A stretch of DNA of 14,718 nt from an uncultured Oscillospiraceae bacterium (GTDB taxonomy: Bacteria > Bacillota > Clostridia > Oscillospirales > JAAYXM01). Positions 5,894-12,931 of this stretch are shown in pieces; position 1 is the first letter of the stretch, and every line of letters begins with the position of its first letter. The stretch covers positions 1 to 14,718 of the forward strand of contig CAKUEM010000046.1 of assembly GCA_934646115.1 (NCBI GenBank), written 5' to 3'. The position numbers and the translations under genes were made by a program. Below the pieces are notes generated by a model. The model was not told where the DNA came from. It worked only from the letters and a program-made list of their open reading frames with translations, and searched no databases.

Positions 5894-7637
5894 CACGATC
5901 CTCTCCTTTCTGCTGGGATTCATAAATTTCGCGATAGATCGCGCAGCTTGCGAGCAGCTCGGTATGCGTGCCGGCTGCGTGGATCGCGCCGTTTTCCAGC
6001 ACGACGATCCGGTCGGCGTTTTGCACGGAGCTGATACGCTGCGCGATGATGAGCTTCGTGGTTTCCGGCAGATAGTCGGAAAGCGCCTTTTGAATGAGCG
6101 CGTCGGTACGCGTATCGACCGCGCTGGTGGAATCGTCTAAAATTAAAATTTTTGGGCGTTTGAGCAGGGCGCGCGCGATGCACAGCCGCTGCTTCTGCCC
6201 GCCGGAGACGTTTGCGCCGCCCTGCTCGAGCATGGTATCGTAGCCGTTTGGCATGGCGCTGATAAATTCGTCGGCGCAGGCGAGCCGGCAGACGTGGCGC
6301 AGCTCGTCATCGCTTGCGCGCTCGTCGCCCCAGCGCAGGTTCTCGCGGATCGTGCCGGAGAACAGCTCGTTTTTTTGCAGCACCATGGCGACCGCGCCGC
6401 GCAGCGCCTCGATATCATAGGCGCGCACGTCCTCGCCGCCGACGAGAAGTCTGCCGCCGGTGACGTCATAGAGCCGCGGGATGAGCTGGACGAGCGTGGT
6501 TTTCGACGAGCCGGTCCCGCCGATGACGCCGACCGTTTCGCCCGATTGAATATGCAGGTCGATATCCGTGAGGACGTTTTTATCCGGCTTTCCGCTGTAG
6601 CAAAAGCTTACGTGATCAAACACGATCTCGCCGTTTTTTACGGTTTCGAGCGGGGTTTTGGGGTTTTGGATATCGGTTTTTTCTTCTAAAATCTCGGCGA
6701 TACGCTGCGCGGAGGAGAGCGAGATCGTGATCATGGCGAAGACCATGGACAGCATCATTAAGCTCATGAGCGTTTGCAGCGCATAGGTGAACAGCGCGGT
6801 CAGGCTGCCGGTGGTCAGCCCGAGGGCGGGGTTATTGCCGCTTGCAACGACCGCGCACGCGCCAAGCCACGAGATCAGCAGCATACAGCCGTATACGCAG
6901 ATCTGCATGAGCGGGGAGTTGAGCGCGAGCAGCCGCTCCGCACGCGAAAAGTCGCGGTAGATCTCTTCGGAGATCGCGCCGAATTTGCGCTTTTCCAGCT
7001 CCTCCTGATGGAAGCTTTTGACCACGCGGATGCCGCGCACGTTCTCCTGCACGACGTTATTGAGCGTATCATATTTGCGGAACACGCGCCGGAAGATCGG
7101 ATGGACGCGCCGGATGATCAGCACGAGCAGCACCGCGAGCACCGGGATGATCGCAAAAAACGTGAGCGAAATGTCGCGGTGGATGCGGAATGACGCGACC
7201 ATCGACGCGACCAGCATGACCGGGCTGCGCACCGCGATGCGGATCAGCATCTGGAACGCGTTTTGCACGTTGGTCACGTCGGTCGTGAGCCGCGTGACAA
7301 GGGACGCGGCGGAAAATTTATCGATATTGGAAAAGGCGAAGGTCTGCACGTTTTGATACATATCGTCGCGCAGGTTCGCCGCGAAGCCGACCGAGGCGGC
7401 CGCCGCCTGCCGCGCCGCGATGATGCCGCAGAGCAGCTGGACGAGCGCGAAGAACAGCAGCGTGAGCCCATAGCGCCAGACCGCCGCCATGCTGCCTTCT
7501 TCTATGCCGAAGTCGATCAGGCTTGCCATGCAGGTGGGGATCAGGATCTCTACGATGACCTCGAGCGCCGCCGAAAGGATCGTGATGATCGCGGGGCGAC
7601 GGTTTTCTCTCAGGCTTTTTGCCAGTGTGTGTAGCAT
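5871..7637 (-). CDS. ABC exporter half-transporter, degenerate-site subunit (LmrC/BmrC/TM287-like)
   Basis: Partner of the following ABC gene; 588 aa with a membrane domain (about residues 15-310) and a nucleotide-binding domain (about 335-575). Walker A is GGTGSSKTT (373-381), Q-loop Gln421, signature VSGGQ (477-481). The Walker B end is ILILDD (497-502), so the catalytic Glu is Asp502, and the switch region reads IAQR, so the H-loop His is Gln533. These two substitutions define the non-hydrolysing site of heterodimeric exporters. The intact VSGGQ signature completes the active site of the other subunit. AAGGAG lies 13 nt before the ATG. The gene follows the MarR gene after 36 bp and overlaps the next ABC gene by 23 nt, so all three are one transcript. 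Confidence 0.92.
   Translation of the reverse strand: MLHTLAKSLRENRRPAIITILSAALEVIVEILIPTCMASLIDFGIEEGSMAAVWRYGLTLLFFALVQLLCGIIAARQAAAASVGFAANLRDDMYQNVQTFAFSNIDKFSAASLVTRLTTDVTNVQNAFQMLIRIAVRSPVMLVASMVASFRIHRDISLTFFAIIPVLAVLLVLIIRRVHPIFRRVFRKYDTLNNVVQENVRGIRVVKSFHQEELEKRKFGAISEEIYRDFSRAERLLALNSPLMQICVYGCMLLISWLGACAVVASGNNPALGLTTGSLTALFTYALQTLMSLMMLSMVFAMITISLSSAQRIAEILEEKTDIQNPKTPLETVKNGEIVFDHVSFCYSGKPDKNVLTDIDLHIQSGETVGVIGGTGSSKTTLVQLIPRLYDVTGGRLLVGGEDVRAYDIEALRGAVAMVLQKNELFSGTIRENLRWGDERASDDELRHVCRLACADEFISAMPNGYDTMLEQGGANVSGGQKQRLCIARALLKRPKILILDDSTSAVDTRTDALIQKALSDYLPETTKLIIAQRISSVQNADRIVVLENGAIHAAGTHTELLASCAIYREIYESQQKGEDRDAKASAL
5900..5909 (-). promoter_or_regulatory. Ribosome binding site for the downstream ABC subunit
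   Basis: AAAGGAGAGG on the minus strand, 6 nt before the ATG at 5893 and inside the coding region of the upstream ABC gene. It fixes the start at 5893 rather than 5923 and supports translational coupling of the two subunits. Confidence 0.8.
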
Positions 7638-7673
7638 GATTGGTTTGCTTCTCCTTTGCGTGGATTTTGGGGG

Positions 7674-8117
7674 TTAATGCTCTAAATTTTGATGGATCGT
7701 ATGCAGCATGCGGCGCAGCGCCGCGATCTCGCCCGGACTGAGCGAGCGCAGCATGCGCGCTTCGGTTTGCTCGATCGTTTGCGAGATCGCCTGCACGATC
7801 GACCGGGCGCGCGCGGTCAGGCGCACCTGCTTATTGCGCTTATCCGCGGCGCTTTGCGCGCAGGTCACGAAGCCGTTTTGCTCCAGCCGCGCGATCACGC
7901 CCACCGTGGTCGGATGCGCGACGCCGAGAAATTCGCCGATGTCTTTCTGCGCCGCCGTTCCGCCCGAACGGCTGAGATAACTGAGCACCCGGCTTTGCGC
8001 CATGGTGAGATGATGCTGCGCAAGGTCGGCGTCCGCCTGCGCGCGAAGCTTATCTGCGATTTGCTTTATAAGATATCCGGTATGCGGCTCTGGCATTTGC
8101 GTATGCGGCTCTTGCAT
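7674..8117 (-). CDS. MarR-family transcriptional regulator of the ABC exporter operon
   Basis: A cytoplasmic winged-helix repressor of 147 aa, the normal MarR size. The DNA-binding region runs from about residue 55 to 100, with the recognition helix around AHPTTVGVIARLEQNG (67-82) and the wing DKRNKQVRLT (92-101). Start: ATG at 8117, 7 nt after GGGAGGTG. It is the first gene of the operon, 36 bp ahead of the ABC subunits, and a perfect palindrome sits between its promoter and its start, so it very probably represses its own operon until a small molecule releases it. The inducer is unknown. The first 14 residues contain a tandem duplication (MQEPHTQ then MPEPHTG), unusual for the family and probably outside the folded domain. 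Confidence 0.9.
   Translation of the reverse strand: MQEPHTQMPEPHTGYLIKQIADKLRAQADADLAQHHLTMAQSRVLSYLSRSGGTAAQKDIGEFLGVAHPTTVGVIARLEQNGFVTCAQSAADKRNKQVRLTARARSIVQAISQTIEQTEARMLRSLSPGEIAALRRMLHTIHQNLEH
8076..8117 (-). repeat. 21-bp in-frame tandem duplication at the marR 5' end
   Basis: Minus strand 8117-8097 and 8096-8076 both read ATGC(A/C)AGAGCCGCATAC, with 16 of the first 17 bases identical, encoding MQEPHTQ and MPEPHTG. Each copy begins with ATG, but only the first has a ribosome binding site at good spacing (GGGAGGTG), so initiation at the first is preferred. Confidence 0.85.
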
Positions 8118-8142
8118 TTGCGGTCACCTCCCAAGTACAATG

Positions 8143-8156
8143 TGTAGCATGCTACA
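8143..8156. promoter_or_regulatory. Palindromic MarR operator
   Basis: TGTAGCATGCTACA is a perfect 14-bp palindrome. On the minus strand it starts 2 nt after the -10 hexamer, so it covers the transcription start of the marR-ABC operon. Size, symmetry and position suit a MarR dimer acting as autorepressor. The assignment to this MarR is inferred from position. Confidence 0.82.
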
Positions 8157-8157
8157 T

Positions 8158-8186
8158 ATTATAATTTGAGCGGGCGCGAATGTCAA
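8158..8186 (-). promoter_or_regulatory. Consensus sigma-A promoter of the marR-ABC-ABC operon
   Basis: Minus strand: TTGACA (plus 8181-8186), 17-nt spacer, TATAAT (plus 8158-8163), an exact match to consensus at both hexamers. Such a strong promoter would be expected to need tight repression, consistent with the palindrome immediately downstream. Confidence 0.95.
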
Positions 8187-8244
8187 GCGATGTCATAAAT
8201 TGTTCACATTTTTTGGGACATGCGGGCGCGGGGGCGCTTTTTTG

Positions 8245-8273
8245 TTGCCTTGCGTTTGCGGATGTGCTATGAT
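8245..8273 (+). promoter_or_regulatory. Extended -10 promoter of the bile salt hydrolase gene
   Basis: -35 TTGCCT (8245-8250), 17-nt spacer, -10 TATGAT (8268-8273) preceded by TGC. Transcription would start near 8280, giving a leader of about 120 nt. The leader holds a small hairpin (GCCGC/GCGGC around 8329-8347) but no riboswitch family that I recognise. The promoter is divergent from the marR promoter, with 58 nt between the two -35 hexamers, so the MarR palindrome does not overlap it. Confidence 0.7.
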
Positions 8274-8386
8274 GGGCGAAGAGGGCGGAATGCTTCTTTG
8301 CGTTCCTTGCCGCAACGGATAATTTTGCCGCATGCTTACGCGGCGCGATTGTTGGGTATAGTATCATCAAAACGCGGCGATGAAAC

Positions 8387-8391
8387 GGAGG
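8387..8391 (+). promoter_or_regulatory. Ribosome binding site that decides the bile salt hydrolase start
   Basis: GGAGG is 2 nt from the ATG at 8394 and 8 nt from the ATG at 8400. Only the second spacing works well, and it yields a protein starting Met-Cys, as the enzyme mechanism requires. Confidence 0.85.
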
Positions 8392-8399
8392 AAATGAGT

Positions 8400-9392
8400 A
8401 TGTGCACGGCTGCGACCTATCAAACAAAGGATTTTTATTTCGGACGGACGCTCGATTATGAGATCTCTTACGGCGATCAGGTGGTGATCACGCCGCGGGA
8501 TTTTGCGTTTGACCTGCGCTGCGGCGGGAGGCTCGAGCGCCATTACGCGATGATCGGCATGGCTTGCGTGATGCAGGATTATCCGCTGTATTACGACGCG
8601 GTGAACGAGAAGGGGCTTTGTGTTGCCGGGCTGAATTTCGTGGGCAATGCGCGGTATGGCAAGCCGGAGCCGGGCATGGAGAATATTGCGCAGTTTGAAC
8701 TGATCCCGTGGCTGCTTGGGACGTGCGCCACGGTGCGTGAGGCGCGGCGGAAGCTCGAGCGGCTGCATTTGATCGACACGCCGTTTGCCGAGACGCTTCC
8801 GGTTGCGCAGCTGCACTGGATCATTGCGGACAAACACGAATGCATCACGCTGGAATCCATGCGCTCCGGGCTGCATATCCACGAGAATCCGGTCGGCGTT
8901 CTGACCAATAATCCGCCGTTTGAATATCAGATGTTTCAACTGAATAATTACCGCCAGCTCGCGGCGGGCGAGCGGGAGAATACGTTTTCCGACCGGCTCG
9001 CGCTGGACGCATACAGCCGCGGGATGGGCGCGATCGGGCTGCCGGGCGATTTGTCCTCTCAGTCGCGCTTTGTGCGCGCGGCGTTTGTGAAAATGAATTC
9101 CGTATCCGGCGATTCGGAGGCGGAGAGCGTGAGTCAGTTCTTCCATATTCTGGATAGCGTGGATCAGCAGCGCGGCTGCTGCAAGCTTGCCGGCGGGAAG
9201 TTTGAGATCACGCTGTATGCCGCCTGCTGCAACGCGGACCGCGGGATCTATTATTATCACACGTATGACAATCGGCAGATCAGCGCGGTGGATATGCACC
9301 GCGAGCAGCTGGACGGGACGGCGCTGATCGCTTATGCGCCCGTGCGCGGCGAGCAGATTTTTTGGCAAAACGGCGCGGGGGCGCGCGCGTGA
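8400..9392 (+). CDS. bsh: Bile salt hydrolase (choloylglycine hydrolase, Ntn family)
   Basis: Hydrolyses the amide bond of glycine- or taurine-conjugated bile acids; cytoplasmic, no signal peptide. 330 aa, matching the about 329 aa of Clostridium perfringens CBAH-1. Removal of Met1 exposes the N-terminal nucleophile Cys2. The other catalytic residues are visible: Arg16 and Asp19 (FGRTLDYE), Asn79 (AGLNFVG), Asn170 (GVLTNNPP) and Arg223 (SSQSRFVRAAF), equivalent to Arg18, Asp21, Asn82, Asn175 and Arg228. Asn rather than Tyr at the 82 position favours bile salts over penicillin V. The longer frame from 8220 is rejected because it would bury the nucleophile. The gene is divergent from the marR-ABC operon. 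No clear terminator follows. Glycine or taurine preference cannot be read from the sequence. Confidence 0.93.
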   Translation: MCTAATYQTKDFYFGRTLDYEISYGDQVVITPRDFAFDLRCGGRLERHYAMIGMACVMQDYPLYYDAVNEKGLCVAGLNFVGNARYGKPEPGMENIAQFELIPWLLGTCATVREARRKLERLHLIDTPFAETLPVAQLHWIIADKHECITLESMRSGLHIHENPVGVLTNNPPFEYQMFQLNNYRQLAAGERENTFSDRLALDAYSRGMGAIGLPGDLSSQSRFVRAAFVKMNSVSGDSEAESVSQFFHILDSVDQQRGCCKLAGGKFEITLYAACCNADRGIYYYHTYDNRQISAVDMHREQLDGTALIAYAPVRGEQIFWQNGAGARA

Positions 9393-9445
9393 CGCGCGAG
9401 AATGCATGTTGATTGCCGATTTTTGCGCGAATGCGCAGGTTGTAA

Positions 9446-9475
9446 TTGACACTGATTTGCGCTTTGTGGTATGAT
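9446..9475 (+). promoter_or_regulatory. Promoter of the isomerase-AraC-isomerase operon
   Basis: -35 TTGACA (9446-9451), 18-nt spacer, -10 TATGAT (9470-9475) preceded by TGG (extended -10). Transcription would start near 9482, about 56 nt before the first gene. A small hairpin TGCGC-GAAT-GCGCA lies just upstream at about 9424-9437. Confidence 0.85.
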
Positions 9476-9537
9476 ATTCTTGACGGAATTTTCCGCGCGG
9501 GGACGCTGTTTCCCGCCCGGTTCGGAGGGATTGTTTC

Positions 9538-10299
9538 ATGATTTTACCTGGGGTTGCCTCGGTCACTTTTCGGAAAAAGACGCCGCGCGAAGTGATCGCC
9601 ATCACAAAAAAGGCGGGGCTTTCCGCCATCGAATGGGGCAGCGATGTGCATGTGCCGCAGGGCGCGCTTGCGGTGGCGCGCGAGGTGCGCGACATGACGG
9701 CTGCCGCCGGGCTTGCGATCCCGTCTTACGGCTCGTATTATAATCTCGGCACGTGCGCGGAGTTTGAGCCGTTTGTGGAATCTGCGCGCGCTCTGGGCGC
9801 GAAGAATATCCGCGTTTGGGCGGGCGAGCACAGCCACGCCACGATCGATGCGCGCGAGCGCGAGCGCGTGATCGACGATGCGCGCCGCGTTTCGGAGCTT
9901 GCCGCGGCGGCGGGCATTACCGTTTCGGCGGAGTTTCATAACGATTCGATGAATGATTCGGCGGAGGCGTCTGCTGCGTTTTTGCGCGCCGTGGCGCACC
10001 CGAATTTCTTTACCTACTGGCAGCAGCCGCTGGAGCTGCCGCCGGAAAAACAGCTGCCCGAGCTGCTGCGCGTTTTGCAAAACGGGCGGCTTACGAACAT
10101 CCACATCTTCCAATACCGCGTGTGGGACGGCGGGCGCGAGCAGCAGCTGCTTTCTGACGCGCGCGAGCTTTGGCGCTCGTTTTTCGACGCGCTGCGTGCC
10201 GACGGGCATTCGCGCGCGGCGTTTCTTGAGTTCGTGCGCAACGGCGAGGAGGAGGCGTTTCTTGCCGATGCGCAGACGCTGCGGTCACTTTTGGATTAG
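9538..10299 (+). CDS. TIM-barrel sugar isomerase/epimerase-like protein (AP endonuclease 2 superfamily)
   Basis: A single-domain 253-aa protein resembling metal-dependent sugar or polyol isomerases/epimerases (xylose isomerase-like TIM barrel, COG1082 type). Candidate metal or substrate residues on successive strands: Glu32 (AIEWGSD), Glu132 and His134 (SAEFHND), Gln162-163 (YWQQP), His189 (IHIFQY) and Glu231 (FLEFVRNG). The position where many relatives have Asp in an FDxGN motif carries YWQQP instead, so it belongs to a divergent clade and may not use the standard two-metal centre. Start: ATG at 9538, 8 nt after GGAGGG. It is the first gene of an operon with an AraC regulator 14 bp downstream. 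Substrate unknown. Confidence 0.8.
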   Translation: MILPGVASVTFRKKTPREVIAITKKAGLSAIEWGSDVHVPQGALAVAREVRDMTAAAGLAIPSYGSYYNLGTCAEFEPFVESARALGAKNIRVWAGEHSHATIDARERERVIDDARRVSELAAAAGITVSAEFHNDSMNDSAEASAAFLRAVAHPNFFTYWQQPLELPPEKQLPELLRVLQNGRLTNIHIFQYRVWDGGREQQLLSDARELWRSFFDALRADGHSRAAFLEFVRNGEEEAFLADAQTLRSLLD

Positions 10300-10313
10300 G
10301 GGAGTGAGATGCC

Positions 10314-11240
10314 ATGAAGGCTTCGCTTACGCCGCGGGATGACTATTCCGGCATTCCCGTGTATCGCATGGTGGACAATCATAACGACAATTTGCCGATT
10401 TATATCCGAAGCTATGAGGTCAATAACGTGACGACGGTGTTTCATGCGCATGAATCGATTCAGATCAACTACATCATGCGCGGAAGCCTGCAGCACATGA
10501 TCAATAAGTCGGCGTATGATCTCGTGAAGGGCGATATTTTTATTATCCCGCCTTATGTGCCGCATCGCCTTGCGTTTAAGGAAAACTGCACCTGCGAGGT
10601 GATCGAGCTTGAATTTTTGCCCGAATTTATTTTCGGCGGGCACGCGACGATGGAGAACATCGAAACGATTTTTGATTTCGCGTATATCGAGCCGTTTCTC
10701 GTGAGCGAATGCGAGGTGCGTCCGCGGCTGAATCTCGCCGGAAAGGCGCAGACCGATGTGGAGCGCATGTTCGCCGACCTGCTGCGCGAATATCGCGAGC
10801 GCAAGCCGAGCTTCCTGCTCGCTATGAAGGCGACCGTGCTGCAGCTTCTGGTTTATGTGGGCAGGCGCTTCCAGGAGGACATTGAGGATACCGAGTCGCG
10901 CCAGCTGTTTGACCGCCATCGCGCCGCGATCACGAGCGCGATCCAATACATCAACGAGCATTTTACCGAGGATGTTTCGATCGAGCGCGCGGCGCGGGTC
11001 GCGATGCTCTCGCAGTCGTATTTCAGCTATTTATTTAAGAGCATGACGAACAAAACGTTTGTGGAATATTTAAACGAGCTGCGGATCCAGGAGGCGATGC
11101 GCCTGCTGACGCACAGCTCGAAGCGCGTTGTGGACATCTGCTTTGAATCCGGCTTTAAAAACGTGAATCATTTCAACCGCACGTTTAAAAATTACGCCGG
11201 CATCTCGCCGATGCAATATCGCAACGCCAATCATTCGTAA
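10314..11240 (+). CDS. AraC-family transcriptional regulator with cupin sensor domain
   Basis: 308 aa. The N-terminal half (about residues 25-110) is a cupin sensor: HAHESIQINYIMRG (44-57) carries the His-x-His element and GDIFIIPPYVPH (73-84) is the second cupin motif. The C-terminal AraC DNA-binding domain (about 205-303) has both helix-turn-helix units, with SIERAARVAMLSQSYFSYLF (222-241) in the first and RVVDICFESGFKNVNHFNRT (271-290) in the second, and ends with the family hallmark GISPMQYR. GGGGAG lies 9 nt before the start. It sits between two isomerase-like genes on the same strand (14-bp and 21-bp gaps), so it most likely activates this operon in response to a sugar or sugar derivative. 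Its binding site was not identified. Confidence 0.92.
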   Translation: MKASLTPRDDYSGIPVYRMVDNHNDNLPIYIRSYEVNNVTTVFHAHESIQINYIMRGSLQHMINKSAYDLVKGDIFIIPPYVPHRLAFKENCTCEVIELEFLPEFIFGGHATMENIETIFDFAYIEPFLVSECEVRPRLNLAGKAQTDVERMFADLLREYRERKPSFLLAMKATVLQLLVYVGRRFQEDIEDTESRQLFDRHRAAITSAIQYINEHFTEDVSIERAARVAMLSQSYFSYLFKSMTNKTFVEYLNELRIQEAMRLLTHSSKRVVDICFESGFKNVNHFNRTFKNYAGISPMQYRNANHS

Positions 11241-11261
11241 TTTACATAGGAGGATTTTATC

Positions 11262-12122
11262 ATGTTTAAAAAAGGCGTTATTACTGACGAAATTTCGCAG
11301 GATCTGCAGGTTGCCTGCGATTTGGCGAACAAATACGGGCTCGACGGGGTGGAGATCCGCTCGGTTTGGGACCACGGCCCGCATCAGCTGACCGACGCGG
11401 AGATCGAGAAGATCCGCGAGATCACGGCGAAGGCAGATCTTGCGGTATGCGGCATTTCCGCGCCGTTTTTTAAGTGCGACATCAATAAGGACGATGAGAT
11501 CGCCGCGCAGTATGAGATTTTAGACCGCTGTGTCCAGCTTGCGCGCAAGCTGGGTGCGCCGTATGTGCGCGGGTTTACGTTCTGGAGCTGCGGCGATTTT
11601 GACGAGTATTTTGACCGGATCGTGGCGCATTTGCAGGATGCGGTGAAGCGCATTGAGGGCACGGGCGTGACGCTTGTGATCGAGATGGATCCCTCGGTGT
11701 TTGCGTGCGATGCGGCGCGGGTCGCGCGCGTGGTCGGCGCGGTGGATCGCCCGAATGTGCGCGGGCTGTTTGACCCGGGCAATCTGATCTGGAATCCGGA
11801 TCACGAGGTGCCGTATCCGGACGCGTATGAGGTGATGAAGCCGTATATCGCGCATGTGCATGTGAAGGATGCGGTCGTGAAGGACGGCAAGCCCGACGCG
11901 GTGAAGGTCGGCACGGGCGACGTGGATTTCAAGGGGCTGTTCCGCCGCTTGATCGACGATGGGTATGAGGGCTATGTGGTGCTTGAGACGCACTACCGCC
12001 TGACCGGCGAGATCAGCGAGGAGCTGCTGGCGCTGCCGGGCGGGGCGGCGTTCTCGGACGGCGCGTTCTCTGCAACGGATGAGAGCCTTGCCGCCATGTG
12101 TGATATGATCGCCGCGCTGTAA
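11262..12122 (+). CDS. TIM-barrel sugar isomerase/epimerase (AP endonuclease 2 superfamily), complete metal site
   Basis: 286 aa, xylose isomerase-like TIM barrel. A complete set of metal and substrate residues is visible: Glu31 (GVEIRSVW), Glu141 (VIEMDPS), Asp171 (LFDPGNLIW), His198 and His200 (AHVHVKD) and Glu242 (VLETHYR), the pattern of hydroxypyruvate isomerase, tagatose/psicose 3-epimerase and IolE/IolI-type enzymes. AGGAGG precedes the ATG. It is the third gene of the operon and is followed after 9 nt by a strong terminator. It is clearly not a recent duplicate of the first isomerase: length and motifs differ. Substrate unknown; a keto-sugar or inositol derivative is plausible from the family. 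Confidence 0.87.
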   Translation: MFKKGVITDEISQDLQVACDLANKYGLDGVEIRSVWDHGPHQLTDAEIEKIREITAKADLAVCGISAPFFKCDINKDDEIAAQYEILDRCVQLARKLGAPYVRGFTFWSCGDFDEYFDRIVAHLQDAVKRIEGTGVTLVIEMDPSVFACDAARVARVVGAVDRPNVRGLFDPGNLIWNPDHEVPYPDAYEVMKPYIAHVHVKDAVVKDGKPDAVKVGTGDVDFKGLFRRLIDDGYEGYVVLETHYRLTGEISEELLALPGGAAFSDGAFSATDESLAAMCDMIAAL

Positions 12123-12131
12123 TACGGCGCA

Positions 12132-12173
12132 AATCCCGCGCGGGATGCTTTTGGTATTCGCGCGGGATTTTTT
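12132..12173 (+). terminator. Rho-independent terminator of the isomerase-AraC operon
   Basis: AATCCCGCGCG (12132-12142) pairs perfectly with CGCGCGGGATT (12159-12169) across a 16-nt loop, followed by a T run and then GATTTT. It begins 9 nt after the stop codon. Confidence 0.93.
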
Positions 12174-12418
12174 GATTTTGTGCGCGAAAGAGATAACATT
12201 TTGCATGATTTTGCGGACGCGCGGGGGCGCGGTGCGGCGAGAGGGGAAACGGAGGTTTTACCCCCCGTTGAGAGAACAATCGGGGAAGCCGAAGATCAGC
12301 CGCGGGTCGCTATGTTCATATTTTCTGCGCTGGGTGAAAAAGCGGCAGGGTTGATACGAATTTGGGCGTGAAACGCCGCGAAAATGGGTATCATTGGATA
12401 AGAAAGGGGCGTTTTTCT
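12174..12418 (+). other. Non-coding interval with two adjacent hairpins before the lipoprotein gene
   Basis: I see no supported gene. Short frames here (69 and 63 aa) lack ribosome binding sites. Two hairpins are apparent: GGGGAAAC/GTTT-TA-CCCC (12243-12264, loop GGAG, two bulged bases) and CCCCGTTG/CAA-T-CGGGG (12263-12285, loop AGAGAA, one bulged base). They share the C run at 12261-12266, so full forms of both cannot coexist. A small GGCGT-GAA-ACGCC hairpin lies at about 12365-12377. Promoter evidence is weak: TTGATT, 16 nt, TAACAT (12172-12199) overlaps the preceding T tract. The segment GGGGAAGCCGAAGATC faintly recalls a cobalamin riboswitch but the rest does not fit. Confidence 0.4.
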
Positions 12419-12931
12419 ATGAAAAAGGCATTGTTTTTGATGATATGCTTAGGGATTTTGCTCGCCGGGTGCGGCAACAAGACCGAGACGATCGATACGC
12501 CGAAGCAGCCGGATGCGCCGCAGGAGCAGCCGGACACGTCAAAGCAGCCTGCGGATTCGACAGAAGATGACAAAAACAGCGCGCAAGCTCCGGCGCAGGG
12601 ACAGAAGCCGGAACAGCCGGGCGTGAGCGCGGAGCAGAACGGCGAAAACCCGCCGCAGGAGCGCCCTGCCGAGGAGACCAGCCTTGACCGCAAGGTGATC
12701 ACGCTGCTGCGCGAGCAGCTCTCCGGCGAGCACGACACCGCGCGGATGGACTTTGCGTTCGACCGCGTGCAGGTGGTTAACGGCGCGCAATGCCGCGTGT
12801 ACAGCATGCAGCTCAAGGGCAACACCGACCCGGAGCGCGTGATCTATCTCGCGGTGCTTGCCGATCAGAGCGTGATTTATCAATATGACCCGACGTCGGG
12901 CGAATTTGTTCAGATTTTCAGCGTGCAGTGA
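12419..12931 (+). CDS. Putative lipoprotein with Pro/Gln/Glu-rich linker
   Basis: 170 aa. Residues 1-18 form a lipoprotein signal: KK, a hydrophobic core, then LLAGC with Cys18 as the lipidation site, so the mature protein is anchored on the outer face of the membrane. Residues 19 to about 85 are a low-complexity spacer rich in Pro, Gln, Glu, Asp and Ser. The last 80 residues look like a small folded domain containing QCRVYSMQLKGN and alternating hydrophobic strands; I do not recognise the family. The start is taken at 12419 (AAGGGG about 9 nt upstream, signal peptide begins there) rather than the frame start at 12362. Its TGA overlaps the ATG of the radical SAM gene (TGATG), so the two are co-translated. 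Confidence 0.85.
   Translation: MKKALFLMICLGILLAGCGNKTETIDTPKQPDAPQEQPDTSKQPADSTEDDKNSAQAPAQGQKPEQPGVSAEQNGENPPQERPAEETSLDRKVITLLREQLSGEHDTARMDFAFDRVQVVNGAQCRVYSMQLKGNTDPERVIYLAVLADQSVIYQYDPTSGEFVQIFSVQ

Noticed and set aside
5093..6034. 313-aa plus-strand frame inside the ABC genes
   Set aside because: It is an antisense shadow with Arg/Asp/His-rich composition and no recognisable domain.
8224..8246. GCGC-GGGG-GCGC followed by six T as a terminator
   Set aside because: The stem is only about 4 bp and no plus-strand gene lies upstream to terminate.
8220..8399. N-terminal extension of the bile salt hydrolase
   Set aside because: It would bury the nucleophilic Cys2, and it includes the promoter and the ribosome binding site of the gene.
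8367..9695. 442-aa minus-strand open frame opposite the bile salt hydrolase
   Set aside because: It is a shadow of a GC-rich gene whose plus-strand protein has complete catalytic motifs. No ribosome binding site and no family resemblance.
12280..12320. Cobalamin riboswitch-like segment GGGGAAGCCGAAGATC
   Set aside because: The GGTG...AATCC and GCCACTGT parts of the conserved core are absent, and the downstream gene is not a cobalamin gene.
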